From contig JAJDXG010000015.1 of assembly GCA_022823365.1 (NCBI GenBank), positions 1 to 35,541 of the forward strand: a DNA stretch of 35,541 bases, read 5' to 3'. Both the position numbers and the translations under genes were made by a program. This document shows positions 1-8,855 of the stretch, piece by piece. Source of the DNA: Gemmatimonadota bacterium. GTDB lineage: Bacteria; Gemmatimonadota; Gemmatimonadetes; Longimicrobiales; Gaopeijiaceae. Numbering within the stretch: position 1 is the stretch's first letter; the number at the start of each line of letters is the position of its first letter. A model generated the notes under the pieces. It was not told where the DNA came from. It did no database searches and worked only from the letters and a program-made list of their open reading frames with translations.

Positions 1-271
1 GGCGGGCTGGCCCGAGGTGGCAGGAGCGGGCGAAGGAGGAAACGGGGCAAGCGCGACTGGAGCGGCGGCGGCAGTGGACATGGTCGTCTGATTCCGGGGG
101 CTCTGGGGATGATCGGTTACTGGCTCACCTCCTTATACACCGCAATTCGGTATTTGTTCGGTCTTTTGGCGCGAAAGCGATGACTGGTTTCCGGATGGGG
201 TCCGGCCGCGGAGCGCAACCATCCGGCTGCCGCCGGAGGCGCGATTCGGTCCACCAGCGCCACATCTGCCA
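1..271. other. Left window edge, no firm gene
   Basis: This stretch lies downstream of the GcvT-like gene, which ends at 272 on the minus strand. Frame 2 is open from the edge to a TGA at 89..91 and would read as an Ala/Gly-rich tail. That could be the last 29 residues of a gene cut by the window edge, but such low-complexity reading is also expected by chance at this GC. Nothing else in the stretch looks coding, and no tRNA or clear terminator was found. Confidence 0.3.
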
Positions 272-1576
272 CTAGACCACAGCGTCCTCGCCCCGCGCAT
301 GGGCCAGCTCACGCGCACTCGGGTTGGCCGAGGGCCGGAACGGAACCTCGCAAACCCGCGCCCAGTCGGGACTGCCCGGCTCGCTCGCGTATTCGTCCGG
401 CAGCCGGACGGTGAGCTCCGTCCCGACATCGGACATCCCCACGGGCACGTAGCCCAGCGCGATGTTGCATCCGAGCTCCGGAGCATGCCACGGCGACGTC
501 AGGTACCCGACCGGATCGCCACCCTCGGGGCCGGACACCAGCCAGAAATCGGGCGCATAGTCGTCGATGGGCCTGCCGCCCATCTTCATCCCCACCAGGA
601 CCATGGAAAACGGCGGCCGCCCGGCCTCGATCCCGGCGCGCATCGCTTCGAGGGCGGTCCGGCCGATGTAGTCGCCCTCCTTCTCGCGCGGCACCTGGTA
701 GCCGAGGTTGCACTGGAACGGGACGGTCTCGTGGTCCATGTCCTGTCCCCATGAGAGGATCCCGGCCTGAATGCGGCGCTGATGGCCAGGGGCGATCACC
801 ATCAGCTGGTGCGCCTCGCCCGCTTCGAGCACAGCGTTCCACAGCTTCTCGGCGTGCAGGGTCGCATCGCGCAGATAGATCTCGTAGCCCTTCTCGCCCG
901 AAAAGCCCGACTGCGAAATGACCACCGGGCAGCCCGCGATCTCCGCTTCCAGGATCCCGTAATACGGAATCCCGCGGATGCCATCGCCCACCAGATCGGC
1001 CATCAGCGCCAGCGACTTCGGCCCCTGGATCTGCAGGGGGCACACGTCGATCTCGTCGATCTCGACATCCATCCCCATCCCCACGTTGACGCCCTGGAGC
1101 CAGAACAGCAGGTCGGAGTCGGCCAGCGAGAACCAGAACTCGTCCCCGGACAGGCGCAGCAGCACCGGATCGTTGAGGATGCCGCCCCGCTCGTTGCAGA
1201 GGATGACGTACTTGCCGTGCATCGGCTCGATGCGGGTGGCGTCGCGCGTGATGACGTAGTCGGTGAACCGCTCGGCGTCGGGTCCCTTCACCCGGATCTG
1301 GCGTTCCACGGCAACATTCCAGAGCGTGACGTGCTTCGTCAGCGCTTCGTGTTCGGCCGCCGCGCCGCCGTCCTCCGGCCGCACGTACCCGCGCGGGTGG
1401 TAGATGCGGTTGTAGGTTGTTGCGCGCCAGCAGCCCGCATCGTGGGACAGGTGCCAGTACGGCGACTTCCGCACGCGGGTGGAAATGAGCAGCTGCACGG
1501 GGGTGCGGCCGCTCTGGCGAAGGTTGACGGGTACGATGCGATCGGACTGATCGACGGAGACAGGATGGGTGACCAT
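272..1576 (-). CDS. GcvT/DmdA-like aminomethyltransferase-family protein
   Basis: A 434-residue protein of the glycine cleavage T / dimethylsulfoniopropionate demethylase superfamily, whose members move a methyl or methylene group from a substrate to tetrahydrofolate in the cytosol. The folate-fold core is clear: an LxDLS-equivalent region near residues 80-95, GGILNDPVLLR at 131-141, LQIQGPKS at 181-188 and the hallmark GFSGEKGYEI at 224-233 (GcvT has GYTGEDGFEI). The length and the WHLSHDAGCW N-terminus match the longer GcvT relatives of about 430 residues rather than true GcvT. The ATG at 1576 is the first plausible start; a GTG about 26 codons further in would give the more usual N-terminus. 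No gcvH or gcvP is nearby, so glycine cleavage is unlikely. The substrate is unknown; demethylation of a methylated sulfur, nitrogen or oxygen compound is an inference. Confidence 0.9.
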   Translation of the reverse strand: MVTHPVSVDQSDRIVPVNLRQSGRTPVQLLISTRVRKSPYWHLSHDAGCWRATTYNRIYHPRGYVRPEDGGAAAEHEALTKHVTLWNVAVERQIRVKGPDAERFTDYVITRDATRIEPMHGKYVILCNERGGILNDPVLLRLSGDEFWFSLADSDLLFWLQGVNVGMGMDVEIDEIDVCPLQIQGPKSLALMADLVGDGIRGIPYYGILEAEIAGCPVVISQSGFSGEKGYEIYLRDATLHAEKLWNAVLEAGEAHQLMVIAPGHQRRIQAGILSWGQDMDHETVPFQCNLGYQVPREKEGDYIGRTALEAMRAGIEAGRPPFSMVLVGMKMGGRPIDDYAPDFWLVSGPEGGDPVGYLTSPWHAPELGCNIALGYVPVGMSDVGTELTVRLPDEYASEPGSPDWARVCEVPFRPSANPSARELAHARGEDAVV

Positions 1577-1662
1577 GGGCGTCGGGGATTCCGGGTTGAC
1601 GGGATGGCGTACGTCCCCCAAAAGTCCGTCATGAGCGGAGTTGCGACAACCGGAGCGGCGGC

Positions 1663-2133
1663 GTGAGGGTCGTCGTCGATACCAGCGTCCTTCTGCCGGG
1701 TGTGTTCTTCGGCGGGCCGCCCCGCGACGTGCTCGCGGCGTGGCGAGCCGGGCAATTCGAGGTGGTGTTGTCCCCCGAGGTCCTGCGGGAATACGTTCGG
1801 GTCGGCGAACGGCTGTCGGCGCGGTTTCCCGGCGCGGATTTCGAACGCGTACTCGAGATGATCGCCACCAACGCCACGCTGGTGTCGGCGCCCCCCTTGC
1901 CCGAAGCTGTGTGCGAGGACTCCGACGACGACAAGTTTCTCGCGTGTGCGGTGGCCGCCGGAGCCGGTTACGTGGTGAGCAGCGACAAGGCGCTCCTGGC
2001 AACTTCTCCGTACCGCAACGTGAAGGTCGTTCGTTCGCGTGATTTCCTGGACATGCTCGGAGTCACGGCCGCTCCGGCGCAGGATGCCCGCGACGCGGCG
2101 GCGCGACTGGACCAACGGCATCCCGCCGGCTGA
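1663..2133 (+). CDS. PIN-domain ribonuclease, putative toxin (COG1569 type)
   Basis: A 156-residue PIN-fold protein. Family members are Mg-dependent single-strand ribonucleases, often VapC-like toxins. The acidic cluster is visible: D6 in VVVDTS, E43 in LREY, D90 in the SDDDKF motif and D108 in SSDKALL. The GTG start at 1663 puts the first beta strand at the N-terminus as expected; a short ATG reading frame (MSGVATTGAAA) ends at 1666 and overlaps it by GTGA, possibly just chance. No credible antitoxin gene sits beside it: upstream is the divergent GcvT-like gene and 12 bp downstream begins an exported lipoprotein. It may be an orphan toxin, or the antitoxin may have been lost. The family call is firm; toxin activity is inferred. 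Confidence 0.85.
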   Translation: MRVVVDTSVLLPGVFFGGPPRDVLAAWRAGQFEVVLSPEVLREYVRVGERLSARFPGADFERVLEMIATNATLVSAPPLPEAVCEDSDDDKFLACAVAAGAGYVVSSDKALLATSPYRNVKVVRSRDFLDMLGVTAAPAQDARDAAARLDQRHPAG

Positions 2134-2145
2134 CGAGGCAACGCC

Positions 2146-4284
2146 ATGACACGCGCATCGCTCGGCGCAGCAGTCCGTCTGGGGCTGACGGTTCTCGTGG
2201 CGGGGTGTGCGCTGGAGTTCGACCCGCCGAGCCCGGCGTCCATCGTCGTCTCTCCCGGGTCCGCCACATTCACCTTTCTGGGCGAGTCGAAGGCGTTTAC
2301 GGCGACCATCCTGGATCAGGACGGGAGCACCCTCGCGGGAACGGTATCCTGGACAACCGACGCCCCTGCCGTGCTCGGTGTAAACTCCTCAGGCGTGGTC
2401 ACGGCCCTGGCGAACGGAGCCGGGACGGTCAGGGCCGTCTTCGAGGGCGTCAGCGGGACGGCCGCGGTTACGGTCAGCCAGACGCCGACCACGCTGGAAC
2501 GGGTTGGCGGCGACGCACAGACGGGCAGTCCGGGCGCGCCGCTGATCGAGCCACTGGTCGGTCGCGTTCTGGACGCGGGCGCGAGTCCGGTCGCGGGGAT
2601 GGCCGTGTCCTTCACGCCCGCCGAGGGGAGCGGCTCCGTCACTCCCGGCGCGGCCACGACCGACCCGGCGGGCGAGGCGCAGACCTCCTGGACGCTGGGC
2701 GACGCTGCCGGCGTCCAGTCGGTGGTCGCGTCCGTCGCCGAGGGCCCGAACGCCGTGTTTACCGCCATGGCCGAATCACCCCACGCTCTGCTCATTCACT
2801 CCGGCGACGGGCAGGTGGCCCGGACGCGACGAGAAACCGAAGAACCTGTGCGGGTGCGGGTGATCTCCCGGTCGGGCGCCGGGCTGAGCGGGGTCACCGT
2901 CACCTTCGAGGTCACGGCCGGGGGCGGCTCGGTGCCCTCGTCCAGCGCTGTTTCCGACGCCGACGGGATCGCCTCCGCAGGTCCATGGACGATGGGTGAT
3001 CCCGGGCCGCAGGAATTGCGTGCCACCGCCCCCGGGGTGAACCGGGTGATCTTCCGCGCCACCGCCCTGGCCGCACCGGTCGCCGAGCTCGTGGCCATCG
3101 AGGGCGACGGGCAGCGGACGGAAATCGGGCTGCCCGTGCGCATAGCGCCCCGCGTGCGCGCGGAGGATGCCAACGGCAACCCGGTGGCGGATACCAGGGT
3201 CACCTTCTCCGCAAGCGGCGACAGCGAGGTCGACCCGGAGGCGGTGACCACCGACTCGGCAGGGTTTGCGGCGGTCGACAGATGGTTCCTCGGCAGAAAC
3301 CCCGGAACCACCTATACGCTAACCGCGAGCGTAGCCAACGCGGACGGCACGTCGGCCACGGCAACCTTCAGCGCGGAGGCGACGCCGGCGGTCTACGACA
3401 TCGAACTCGAGCACGTTACCTCGTCGCTGCTCACCGCCTCGCAGCGCGAGGCCTTCGAGGAGGCCGAACGGTTCTGGGAGAGCGCGATCACCGCCAACCT
3501 CCGCGGGCACCTGCTCAGCAGGTCCTCCCTCGTCAACTGCCTCTCGAAAAACGAAATGTCCGGAGACGTCCCCGGCGACCGGGTGGTCGACGACCTGCTA
3601 ATTTACGTCGAAATCAAGGAAATCGACGGGCGCTCGGGCGTCTTCGGAGGCGCGGGGCCCTGCCAGCTCCGCGTGAGCAACTCGCTGCCCGTGGCCGGGG
3701 TGATGTTCTTCGACATCGCTGACTTGGACAGCATGGAGGCCAACGGCCAGCTGGAGGAAACCATCGTCCATGAGATGGCGCATGTGATCGGGTTCGGAAC
3801 CCTGTGGTCGCACCTGGGGCTCCTCCAGGACTCTGCCCGCGCCGACCGAAGCGCGAATACGCACTTCACCGGCGCCGCGGCGAAAGCGGCCTTCGACGAG
3901 ATCCGCGGCAACAACTACACGGACAGCGATCTCGTTCCGGTGCAGCACCAGGGCGGCGTGGGCGTGTGGAACGGGCACTGGCGCGAGCTGGTCTTCCGTT
4001 CCGAGCTGATGACCCCCTTCCCCGACCGCGGCCCCAACCCGATGAGCGTGGTCAGCCTCGCGTCGTTCGTGGACATCGGGTACCCGGAGGTCGACTACAG
4101 CGTGGCGGATGAGTATGTGCTGCCGCCCCCGCAATACGCGGCAGAGGTGGCGGCGGGGGTCGAGGCGGCGGGGAAGGCTCGCCGGGACGCGATCGACTTC
4201 GGCAGGGAAATCCTGCGCATGCCGCTGATGGTCGTGGACCGCGACGGCAACGTGGTGCGGTACCTGACGCCACCGGAGCGCTGA
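2146..4284 (+). CDS. Lipoprotein with Ig-like repeats and leishmanolysin-like zinc peptidase domain
   Basis: A 712-residue exported protein. The N-terminus has a basic start, a hydrophobic stretch and a lipobox (LVAGC, Cys about 22), predicting a lipid-anchored protein. Residues about 35-112 form a BIG2-type Ig-like domain ending with the usual VTALANGAGTV pattern. Three further Ig/invasin-like repeats of about 100 residues follow (about 113-412), each with a D-(A/S)-x-G-x-A turn. The C-terminal 300 residues hold H542EMAH, followed by VIGFG, a third candidate ligand H611 (NGHW) and ELMTP as a Met-turn: the pattern of M8/leishmanolysin-type metzincins. It probably cleaves or binds extracellular protein at the cell surface. 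A GAGG site precedes the ATG. The target is unknown. Confidence 0.85.
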   Translation: MTRASLGAAVRLGLTVLVAGCALEFDPPSPASIVVSPGSATFTFLGESKAFTATILDQDGSTLAGTVSWTTDAPAVLGVNSSGVVTALANGAGTVRAVFEGVSGTAAVTVSQTPTTLERVGGDAQTGSPGAPLIEPLVGRVLDAGASPVAGMAVSFTPAEGSGSVTPGAATTDPAGEAQTSWTLGDAAGVQSVVASVAEGPNAVFTAMAESPHALLIHSGDGQVARTRRETEEPVRVRVISRSGAGLSGVTVTFEVTAGGGSVPSSSAVSDADGIASAGPWTMGDPGPQELRATAPGVNRVIFRATALAAPVAELVAIEGDGQRTEIGLPVRIAPRVRAEDANGNPVADTRVTFSASGDSEVDPEAVTTDSAGFAAVDRWFLGRNPGTTYTLTASVANADGTSATATFSAEATPAVYDIELEHVTSSLLTASQREAFEEAERFWESAITANLRGHLLSRSSLVNCLSKNEMSGDVPGDRVVDDLLIYVEIKEIDGRSGVFGGAGPCQLRVSNSLPVAGVMFFDIADLDSMEANGQLEETIVHEMAHVIGFGTLWSHLGLLQDSARADRSANTHFTGAAAKAAFDEIRGNNYTDSDLVPVQHQGGVGVWNGHWRELVFRSELMTPFPDRGPNPMSVVSLASFVDIGYPEVDYSVADEYVLPPPQYAAEVAAGVEAAGKARRDAIDFGREILRMPLMVVDRDGNVVRYLTPPER

Positions 4285-4332
4285 TTTCGTCGAAATCCTG
4301 TTCCTGATAACATCGATAAGTTGTCTCTCATG

Positions 4333-4374
4333 TCGTCGAAAGTATGTCTGCAAAATCGTTGAAAATATGTCTGC
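4333..4374. repeat. Two imperfect 19-bp direct repeats in an AT-rich spacer
   Basis: Two copies (4333..4351 and 4356..4374) of a TCGTYGAAARTATGTCTGC unit differ at two positions and start 23 bp apart, about two helical turns. They lie in the only conspicuously AT-rich spacer of the left half, 60-100 bp upstream of the DUF4143 ATPase start. A small palindrome, GATTTC-GTC-GAAATC, sits at 4283..4297 over the stop codon of the preceding gene and could be a weak terminator. The repeats could be an operator for the ATPase gene or a remnant of a mobile element. Function is inferred only. Confidence 0.45.
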
Positions 4375-4434
4375 CTCACGTTAGTCTCCTTCATCACAGC
4401 GAGTTGGAACCCTTGTGCCCTGGGGGCGTGCAAC

Positions 4435-5775
4435 ATGGCATCCAGCCTTGGTAAGAGGCCGGCCCAAGCCAACGACCAGGCAATCCGGGACGAGATCGAC
4501 CGGTCGGACAGCGTCGAAGCCAGGCACTACACTCCTCGTGTGGCCGACGATGAACTGAGGCAATGCCTGGCTGCCGCCGGAGCGGTGCTCATCGAAGGCC
4601 CGCGCGCCTGCGGGAAGACGGCTACCGCCCATCAGATGGCCGCGAGCGAAGTCTTCCTCGATGTCGATCAAGTGGCCCGGGACATGATCGCGGTCAATCC
4701 GCGGCTCGTACTCGAAGGCGCGGCTCCACGCCTGATCGATGAGTGGCAGACCGCCCCGGTAATCTGGAACCATGTGCGCCACGTTGTGGACGAGCGTCCC
4801 GGCAAGGGCCATTTCATCCTCACTGGATCGGCCGTTCCACCGGACGACATCACACGGCACACGGGTGCTGGTCGGATCGTGCGCATGCGCCTGCGCCCCA
4901 TGTCCCTCTTCGAACTCGGGCAGAGCACCGGCCGGTTGTCCCTTTCCGACGTACTTGCGGGCCAGCCGGTGACGAGCCCGTCGACCAACTTGTCGGTACA
5001 CCGCCTTGCTGAACTGATCTGCGTCGGGGGTTGGCCGGGGCATCTCGACTCTTCCCCGGAAGAGGCCATCCGCGTGAACCGAAGCTACGTCGACGACATC
5101 TGCCGCACCGATCTTCAGCGTGTCGATGGCGTGCGGCGAGACCCGGAACGAGTCCATCGCTTCCTGCAGTCGCTGGCTCGCAACGTCGCTACCCTCGCAT
5201 CGCTGGCAACCGTAGCGCGCGATGTCTCCGGACCGGATCTCGCCCCGATGACGGGCCACACGGCCAGCGCATACCTGGCCAGCCTGGCTCGCCTCATGGT
5301 CGTGGAAAACCAGCCGGCGTGGCACACTCATATGCGGTCCCGTAGCCGGTTGCAGGTTTCCCCGAAACGCCACTTCGTGGATCCGTCCATCGCTGCCGCG
5401 GCGCTCGACGCCGGACCCGAGCACCTGCTCCGCGATTTCGCTTGGCTGGGCCTGCTATTCGAGTCGCTGGTGGTCCGGGACCTGCGCGTATACGCTCAGG
5501 CGATGGGCGCGAGGGTGTACCACTACCGTGACGACGCCGGTCTCGAGGTGGACGCGATCGTGGAGGCCGGGCCCGGTCGCTGGGCGGCCTTCGAGGTCAA
5601 GCTCGGCCTCAGCCGGATCGACGAAGCGGCGCGCTCACTCCTGAAGTTTGCCGGCCGCGTCGATACGAGTCGGTGCGGTGAGCCGGCCGCCCTGGGCGTG
5701 ATCGTCGAGCGCGGGTACGGTTACGTCCGGCCGGACGGGATTAGCGTGATTCCGCTGGGGGCGCTGGGGCCGTAG
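4435..5775 (+). CDS. DUF4143-type AAA+ ATPase
   Basis: A 446-residue ATP-binding protein of the AAA_14/DUF4143 group. The Walker A motif GPRACGKT is at 55-62, a Walker B-like RLIDEWQ at about 99-105 (D102, E103), and an LTGSA sensor-1 motif follows. The second half carries the DUF4143 domain, ending in a YHYRDDAGLEVDAIVE stretch and an AFEVKLG strand that resemble a degenerate PD-(D/E)xK nuclease core. These proteins are common, poorly characterised and often found in mobile or accessory DNA. The ATG at 4435 follows the AT-rich repeat spacer. The next gene converges on it with a 4-bp gap. Family assignment is firm; cellular role is unknown. Confidence 0.88.
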   Translation: MASSLGKRPAQANDQAIRDEIDRSDSVEARHYTPRVADDELRQCLAAAGAVLIEGPRACGKTATAHQMAASEVFLDVDQVARDMIAVNPRLVLEGAAPRLIDEWQTAPVIWNHVRHVVDERPGKGHFILTGSAVPPDDITRHTGAGRIVRMRLRPMSLFELGQSTGRLSLSDVLAGQPVTSPSTNLSVHRLAELICVGGWPGHLDSSPEEAIRVNRSYVDDICRTDLQRVDGVRRDPERVHRFLQSLARNVATLASLATVARDVSGPDLAPMTGHTASAYLASLARLMVVENQPAWHTHMRSRSRLQVSPKRHFVDPSIAAAALDAGPEHLLRDFAWLGLLFESLVVRDLRVYAQAMGARVYHYRDDAGLEVDAIVEAGPGRWAAFEVKLGLSRIDEAARSLLKFAGRVDTSRCGEPAALGVIVERGYGYVRPDGISVIPLGALGP

Positions 5776-5779
5776 TCCC

Positions 5780-6301
5780 TCAGCCTCCCGCCGACGACGG
5801 CGGCACGATCCCGTTGATGCGCATGTAGGTGACCAGGTTGCCGTAGTGCTCGTAGTTGTGCATCGAGTTGAACGCGAGCACGCCGGCCACGGCCATCTCG
5901 CTTCCGAACAGGTTGACCATCGCCGAAGCCCTTTCGTCGGTCATGGAGGCGTACACGTCGTCGCAGTAGGCGAATGCATCGGCCAGGGCGGCGGTGATCT
6001 GCTCCTTGGTGGTGGCGGTTTCCTCCAGGTTCTCCGAGAGCGGGCTGTCCTGGCCGGAGGCCACCGAGCAGAAGGAATACTGGGCGTTGGCCACGTGGGC
6101 CAGGATCTGCCCGAGGGAGCGCACGTCCTCCGTGGGACGGAAGTCGTAGAGGTCGGCCGGCACCTTCTCCGCGGTCGCCTTGAGGTGGTTCACGGTGATG
6201 TCGTGAAGTCCGTTCAGGGAGCCCGTCACCTGCGCTTCCGCGGGCGTGGACGTAACGGCGGCGAGCAACAGGACGGCTGCGATGGCGGATGTGAGTCTCA
6301 T
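5780..6301 (-). CDS. Exported DinB-superfamily protein
   Basis: A 173-residue protein with a cleavable signal peptide (hydrophobic residues 5-18, AEA-Q cleavage near 24) and a DinB/YfiT-like four-helix bundle. The helix patterns HDITVNHLK, ILAHVANAQ and NSMHNYEHYG provide the three histidines that bind a divalent metal in this superfamily. The usual N-terminal pattern of checking a partner (DFRPTEDVRSLGQILAHV) is present. Members include metal-dependent hydrolases and thiol transferases, but exported versions have no agreed function. It lies 49 bp downstream of the TauD-like gene on the same strand and may be cotranscribed. Confidence 0.85.
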   Translation of the reverse strand: MRLTSAIAAVLLLAAVTSTPAEAQVTGSLNGLHDITVNHLKATAEKVPADLYDFRPTEDVRSLGQILAHVANAQYSFCSVASGQDSPLSENLEETATTKEQITAALADAFAYCDDVYASMTDERASAMVNLFGSEMAVAGVLAFNSMHNYEHYGNLVTYMRINGIVPPSSAGG

Positions 6302-6349
6302 TCGGGTTCTCCTGGGGTTGAATTCAATCGCGGATGAAGTGCGCTTGCC

Positions 6350-7432
6350 TCAGCCCTCCGCCTCCAGCGGCGCGTAGGGTTTCGTCCCGGGCACCATGAT
6401 CCCGCCTCGCTTCCTGCCGAGGGCGATGTTCCCGTAGCGCTCCGCGTAGGCGGGAGGCAGCTCGCGCCCGTCGTGCGTGGCCGAGAGCCACAGCCGCAGC
6501 AGGTGCCGTTTGCGCTCCGGCTCGGGATGGTCCTCGTATCCGGTGCGGGAGTGGACGATCTGGTGGTTGTGCACGAACTGCATGTCGCCGGGCCGGAGTT
6601 CCATGTCGAGGCGGATGTCCGGACGGGCGGCAAGATCCTCGAACAGGTCCATGGCCTCGGTCTGCGCGCGCGACACCGGCGGCACCCCCTCGTGACGCTG
6701 GGCGCCGTCGAAGAAGTCGCGGGCGTAATACGTCGTAATACAACCGGCGTGATGGTTGAATACCGGCATCCGGTAGTACGGGAGTTTCCCCTCGGGAATC
6801 TCCCCCTTGCGGTCGATATGGATCGGGCGCGACAACAGCTCGGCCAGGTCGGGCCGCCGCCGGCGCATCTCGCTGTAGATCGTGGCTGAACTGGAGATGC
6901 TGCTCAGCCCGCCTTTCTTCGCGGGGCGCACGCAGAAGAGCCCGACGAGGTCGCAGGAATCGGTGTGGAAACGATGGCGCGCCCGGGTCGCGTACAGCCG
7001 GTGCTCGGGGTTGTGGGGGTCGTGGCCGATGTCCTTCACATGGCCGAGCAGGTGCCCCTTGGCATTCTGGGAGATGGCTTCGCCGAGGTGCGTGCCGATC
7101 CCCCAGAAGGCGGTCGCGATCTGCTTCATCGACCGGCCGTCCACCGGCAGGCCCCGCAGGAGCGCGAAGCCGCGCCCGCGCAACAACTCCTCGCGGATGC
7201 GCGCGAGTTCCGCCTCCAGCCCGGGGAGCGGGAAGTCGTCGCGCGTGATCCCGGCGATGTCGATCCCCTTGCGTTCGATCCTTCCGACCGCAAGGTGGAT
7301 CTCGCGGATCTCTCCTTCGGTGAGGTGGCGAATCCAGCTGCCCGACCCGCTCATCTCGGAGCCGTACCAGACATCCAGGCCACGCAGCCCGGGCGCGCCG
7401 CCGCCGTGGGATGATGCCGTCGGATCTGTCAT
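6350..7432 (-). CDS. TauD/TfdA-family Fe(II)/2-oxoglutarate dioxygenase
   Basis: A 360-residue non-heme iron oxygenase that would couple 2-oxoglutarate decarboxylation to hydroxylation of a small substrate. The facial triad is visible as H156-T-D158 (FHTDSCD) and a distal His in IVHSRTGYED (H294), followed by R308/R313 in KRHLLRLWL, where the 2-oxoglutarate-binding arginine is expected. The C-terminal PPAYAERYGNI segment is typical of the TfdA-like group. The ATG at 7432 has an AGG about 10 nt upstream; an in-frame TTG at 7459 would add nine residues. It is flanked on the same strand by the asparaginase-type and DinB genes. The substrate cannot be read from sequence. Confidence 0.9.
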   Translation of the reverse strand: MTDPTASSHGGGAPGLRGLDVWYGSEMSGSGSWIRHLTEGEIREIHLAVGRIERKGIDIAGITRDDFPLPGLEAELARIREELLRGRGFALLRGLPVDGRSMKQIATAFWGIGTHLGEAISQNAKGHLLGHVKDIGHDPHNPEHRLYATRARHRFHTDSCDLVGLFCVRPAKKGGLSSISSSATIYSEMRRRRPDLAELLSRPIHIDRKGEIPEGKLPYYRMPVFNHHAGCITTYYARDFFDGAQRHEGVPPVSRAQTEAMDLFEDLAARPDIRLDMELRPGDMQFVHNHQIVHSRTGYEDHPEPERKRHLLRLWLSATHDGRELPPAYAERYGNIALGRKRGGIMVPGTKPYAPLEAEG

Positions 7433-7500
7433 CTGGGTAACCTGGTGCGTGAAGACCAATAGCGGGTTACATGCCTCGGATGGAACCGGGAATAAGGCCG

Positions 7501-8742
7501 TCAGTCCGTGGGCGAGCCCTCCAGCAGCCCCTCCAGCGGAAGCTCGCGCGCACCGTTCTCATCGCACACGGCGTACGTGACCTGGCCTGATGCATACATC
7601 GACACGCCCGCGTACTCGGCCCGCTTGTTGAGCGCGAAGAAGCGCACGTTGAAGTTGGGCTCGCCGCGCGAGTTGAGGAGGCGCTCCTCCACGGTGTTCG
7701 CGCGAATGCGTTCGAGCGCCGCCATCCCCGCGTCCAGCGGATGCAAGCCGTCCCTCATCTTCTCGACGATGAGGAAGGAGCACAGGTTGAACAGGTTGGC
7801 CTCGCCCCGGCCGGTGGAGCCCGCGGCGCCGATGTCGCCGTCCACATAGAGCCCTGCGCCCAGGATGGGAGAATCGCCCGCGCGTCCGGGGATCTTCCAG
7901 GACAGCCCGCTCGTGGTGGTCACCCCGCAGATGTCCCCGCCCGGCCCGATGCCGTCGCAGTTGATGGTGCCCCAGAAGCTGCTCTCGTCGATGAGCCCCT
8001 CGCGCACCATGTCCAGCCCGGCCTGGTAGCCGGCGTAGTGGCGGTCCCGCAGAGCCGTCCGGGCGCGTGCAAGTTCCTCCGGGCCGGCCGCGCCTTCTCC
8101 TGCTCCTGCGGCGAGACCCGCGCCGCTGCCCGTCGCGCCCGGGCGCCCCCTGCGCGGATCGGGGAAGTGGCCGGGATCGATGCGCCGCTTCCATTCCAGC
8201 CACAGCTCGCGGGAGCGGTCGGTGTTCAGGTCGTCCTCGATCTCGAAGCCCATCATGCGGGCGAATTCCTGCGCGCCCGCGCCCACCAGCAGGTGGTGGT
8301 CGGTGTATTCCATGACCGCCTTGGCCACCAGCGAGGGGGTGCGCACCCCCTCGAGCCCCGCCACGCCTCCGGCCTGCTTCTTCGGCCCGTGCATGCAGCA
8401 CGCGTCGAGCTGCACCACGCCGTTCGCGTTCGGCAGGCCCCCGTAGCCGATCCCGGTCTCCGTGGGGTCGAGTTCGGGGATGTTCACCCCCGCGACCAGG
8501 GCGTCCAGCACGTCCGCGCCCTCGGTGATCATCCGGAACGCCCGTTCCACCGCGCTCTCCGGGCCGCCGTTGGTGAAGCGGATGCCGCTGGTGTCGGAGA
8601 TCACCACCGGGGATACGGACTGTGGGGTGAACACCATGGGCGCGCCGTCCAGGGTGCTCGGTCCAGCCCCGTCCAGGGGACGCGGCACGGCGCCGGCTAC
8701 GCCTGCGGCGGCGGCGGTCTTGACGAAGTCGCGACGTTTCAT
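7501..8742 (-). CDS. Tat-exported glycosylasparaginase-type Ntn hydrolase
   Basis: A 413-residue member of the N4-(beta-N-acetylglucosaminyl)-L-asparaginase / isoaspartyl peptidase family (T2). The start MKRRDFVKTAA is a twin-arginine signal, so the enzyme should fold in the cytosol and be exported. The precursor is expected to cut itself before Thr259 (FWGTIN), which then becomes the N-terminal nucleophile. The substrate-binding pieces GVTTTSGL, IPGRAGDSP and GAGLYVDGD follow in order. A Gly/Ala-rich linker at about 196-228 sits just before the cleavage site, where this family is variable. The ATG at 8742 was chosen because it places the RR motif at the N-terminus; longer reading upstream has no such logic. 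It likely trims Asn-linked glycopeptides or beta-aspartyl compounds. Confidence 0.9.
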   Translation of the reverse strand: MKRRDFVKTAAAAGVAGAVPRPLDGAGPSTLDGAPMVFTPQSVSPVVISDTSGIRFTNGGPESAVERAFRMITEGADVLDALVAGVNIPELDPTETGIGYGGLPNANGVVQLDACCMHGPKKQAGGVAGLEGVRTPSLVAKAVMEYTDHHLLVGAGAQEFARMMGFEIEDDLNTDRSRELWLEWKRRIDPGHFPDPRRGRPGATGSGAGLAAGAGEGAAGPEELARARTALRDRHYAGYQAGLDMVREGLIDESSFWGTINCDGIGPGGDICGVTTTSGLSWKIPGRAGDSPILGAGLYVDGDIGAAGSTGRGEANLFNLCSFLIVEKMRDGLHPLDAGMAALERIRANTVEERLLNSRGEPNFNVRFFALNKRAEYAGVSMYASGQVTYAVCDENGARELPLEGLLEGSPTD

Positions 8743-8855
8743 CTTCGGGAATCCGGCGAAGGGTTCGACGGGCCGGCCACGGGCACGTCCGCGCCCGCAG
8801 CCGGCGAATTGCGAAAGTATGGACAGGCCCTCTCGGGCCAAGCAAGTTTCAGCAC

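Noticed and set aside
265..290. tRNA-like string on the minus strand (TGGTCTAGTGGC)
   Set aside because: It is the last codons and TAG stop of the GcvT-like gene; no anticodon arm, T arm or acceptor pairing follows.
782..1666. Plus-strand frame opposite the GcvT-like gene
   Set aside because: Antisense to clear folate-enzyme motifs; its repeated His/Val/Arg composition is typical of a shadow frame.
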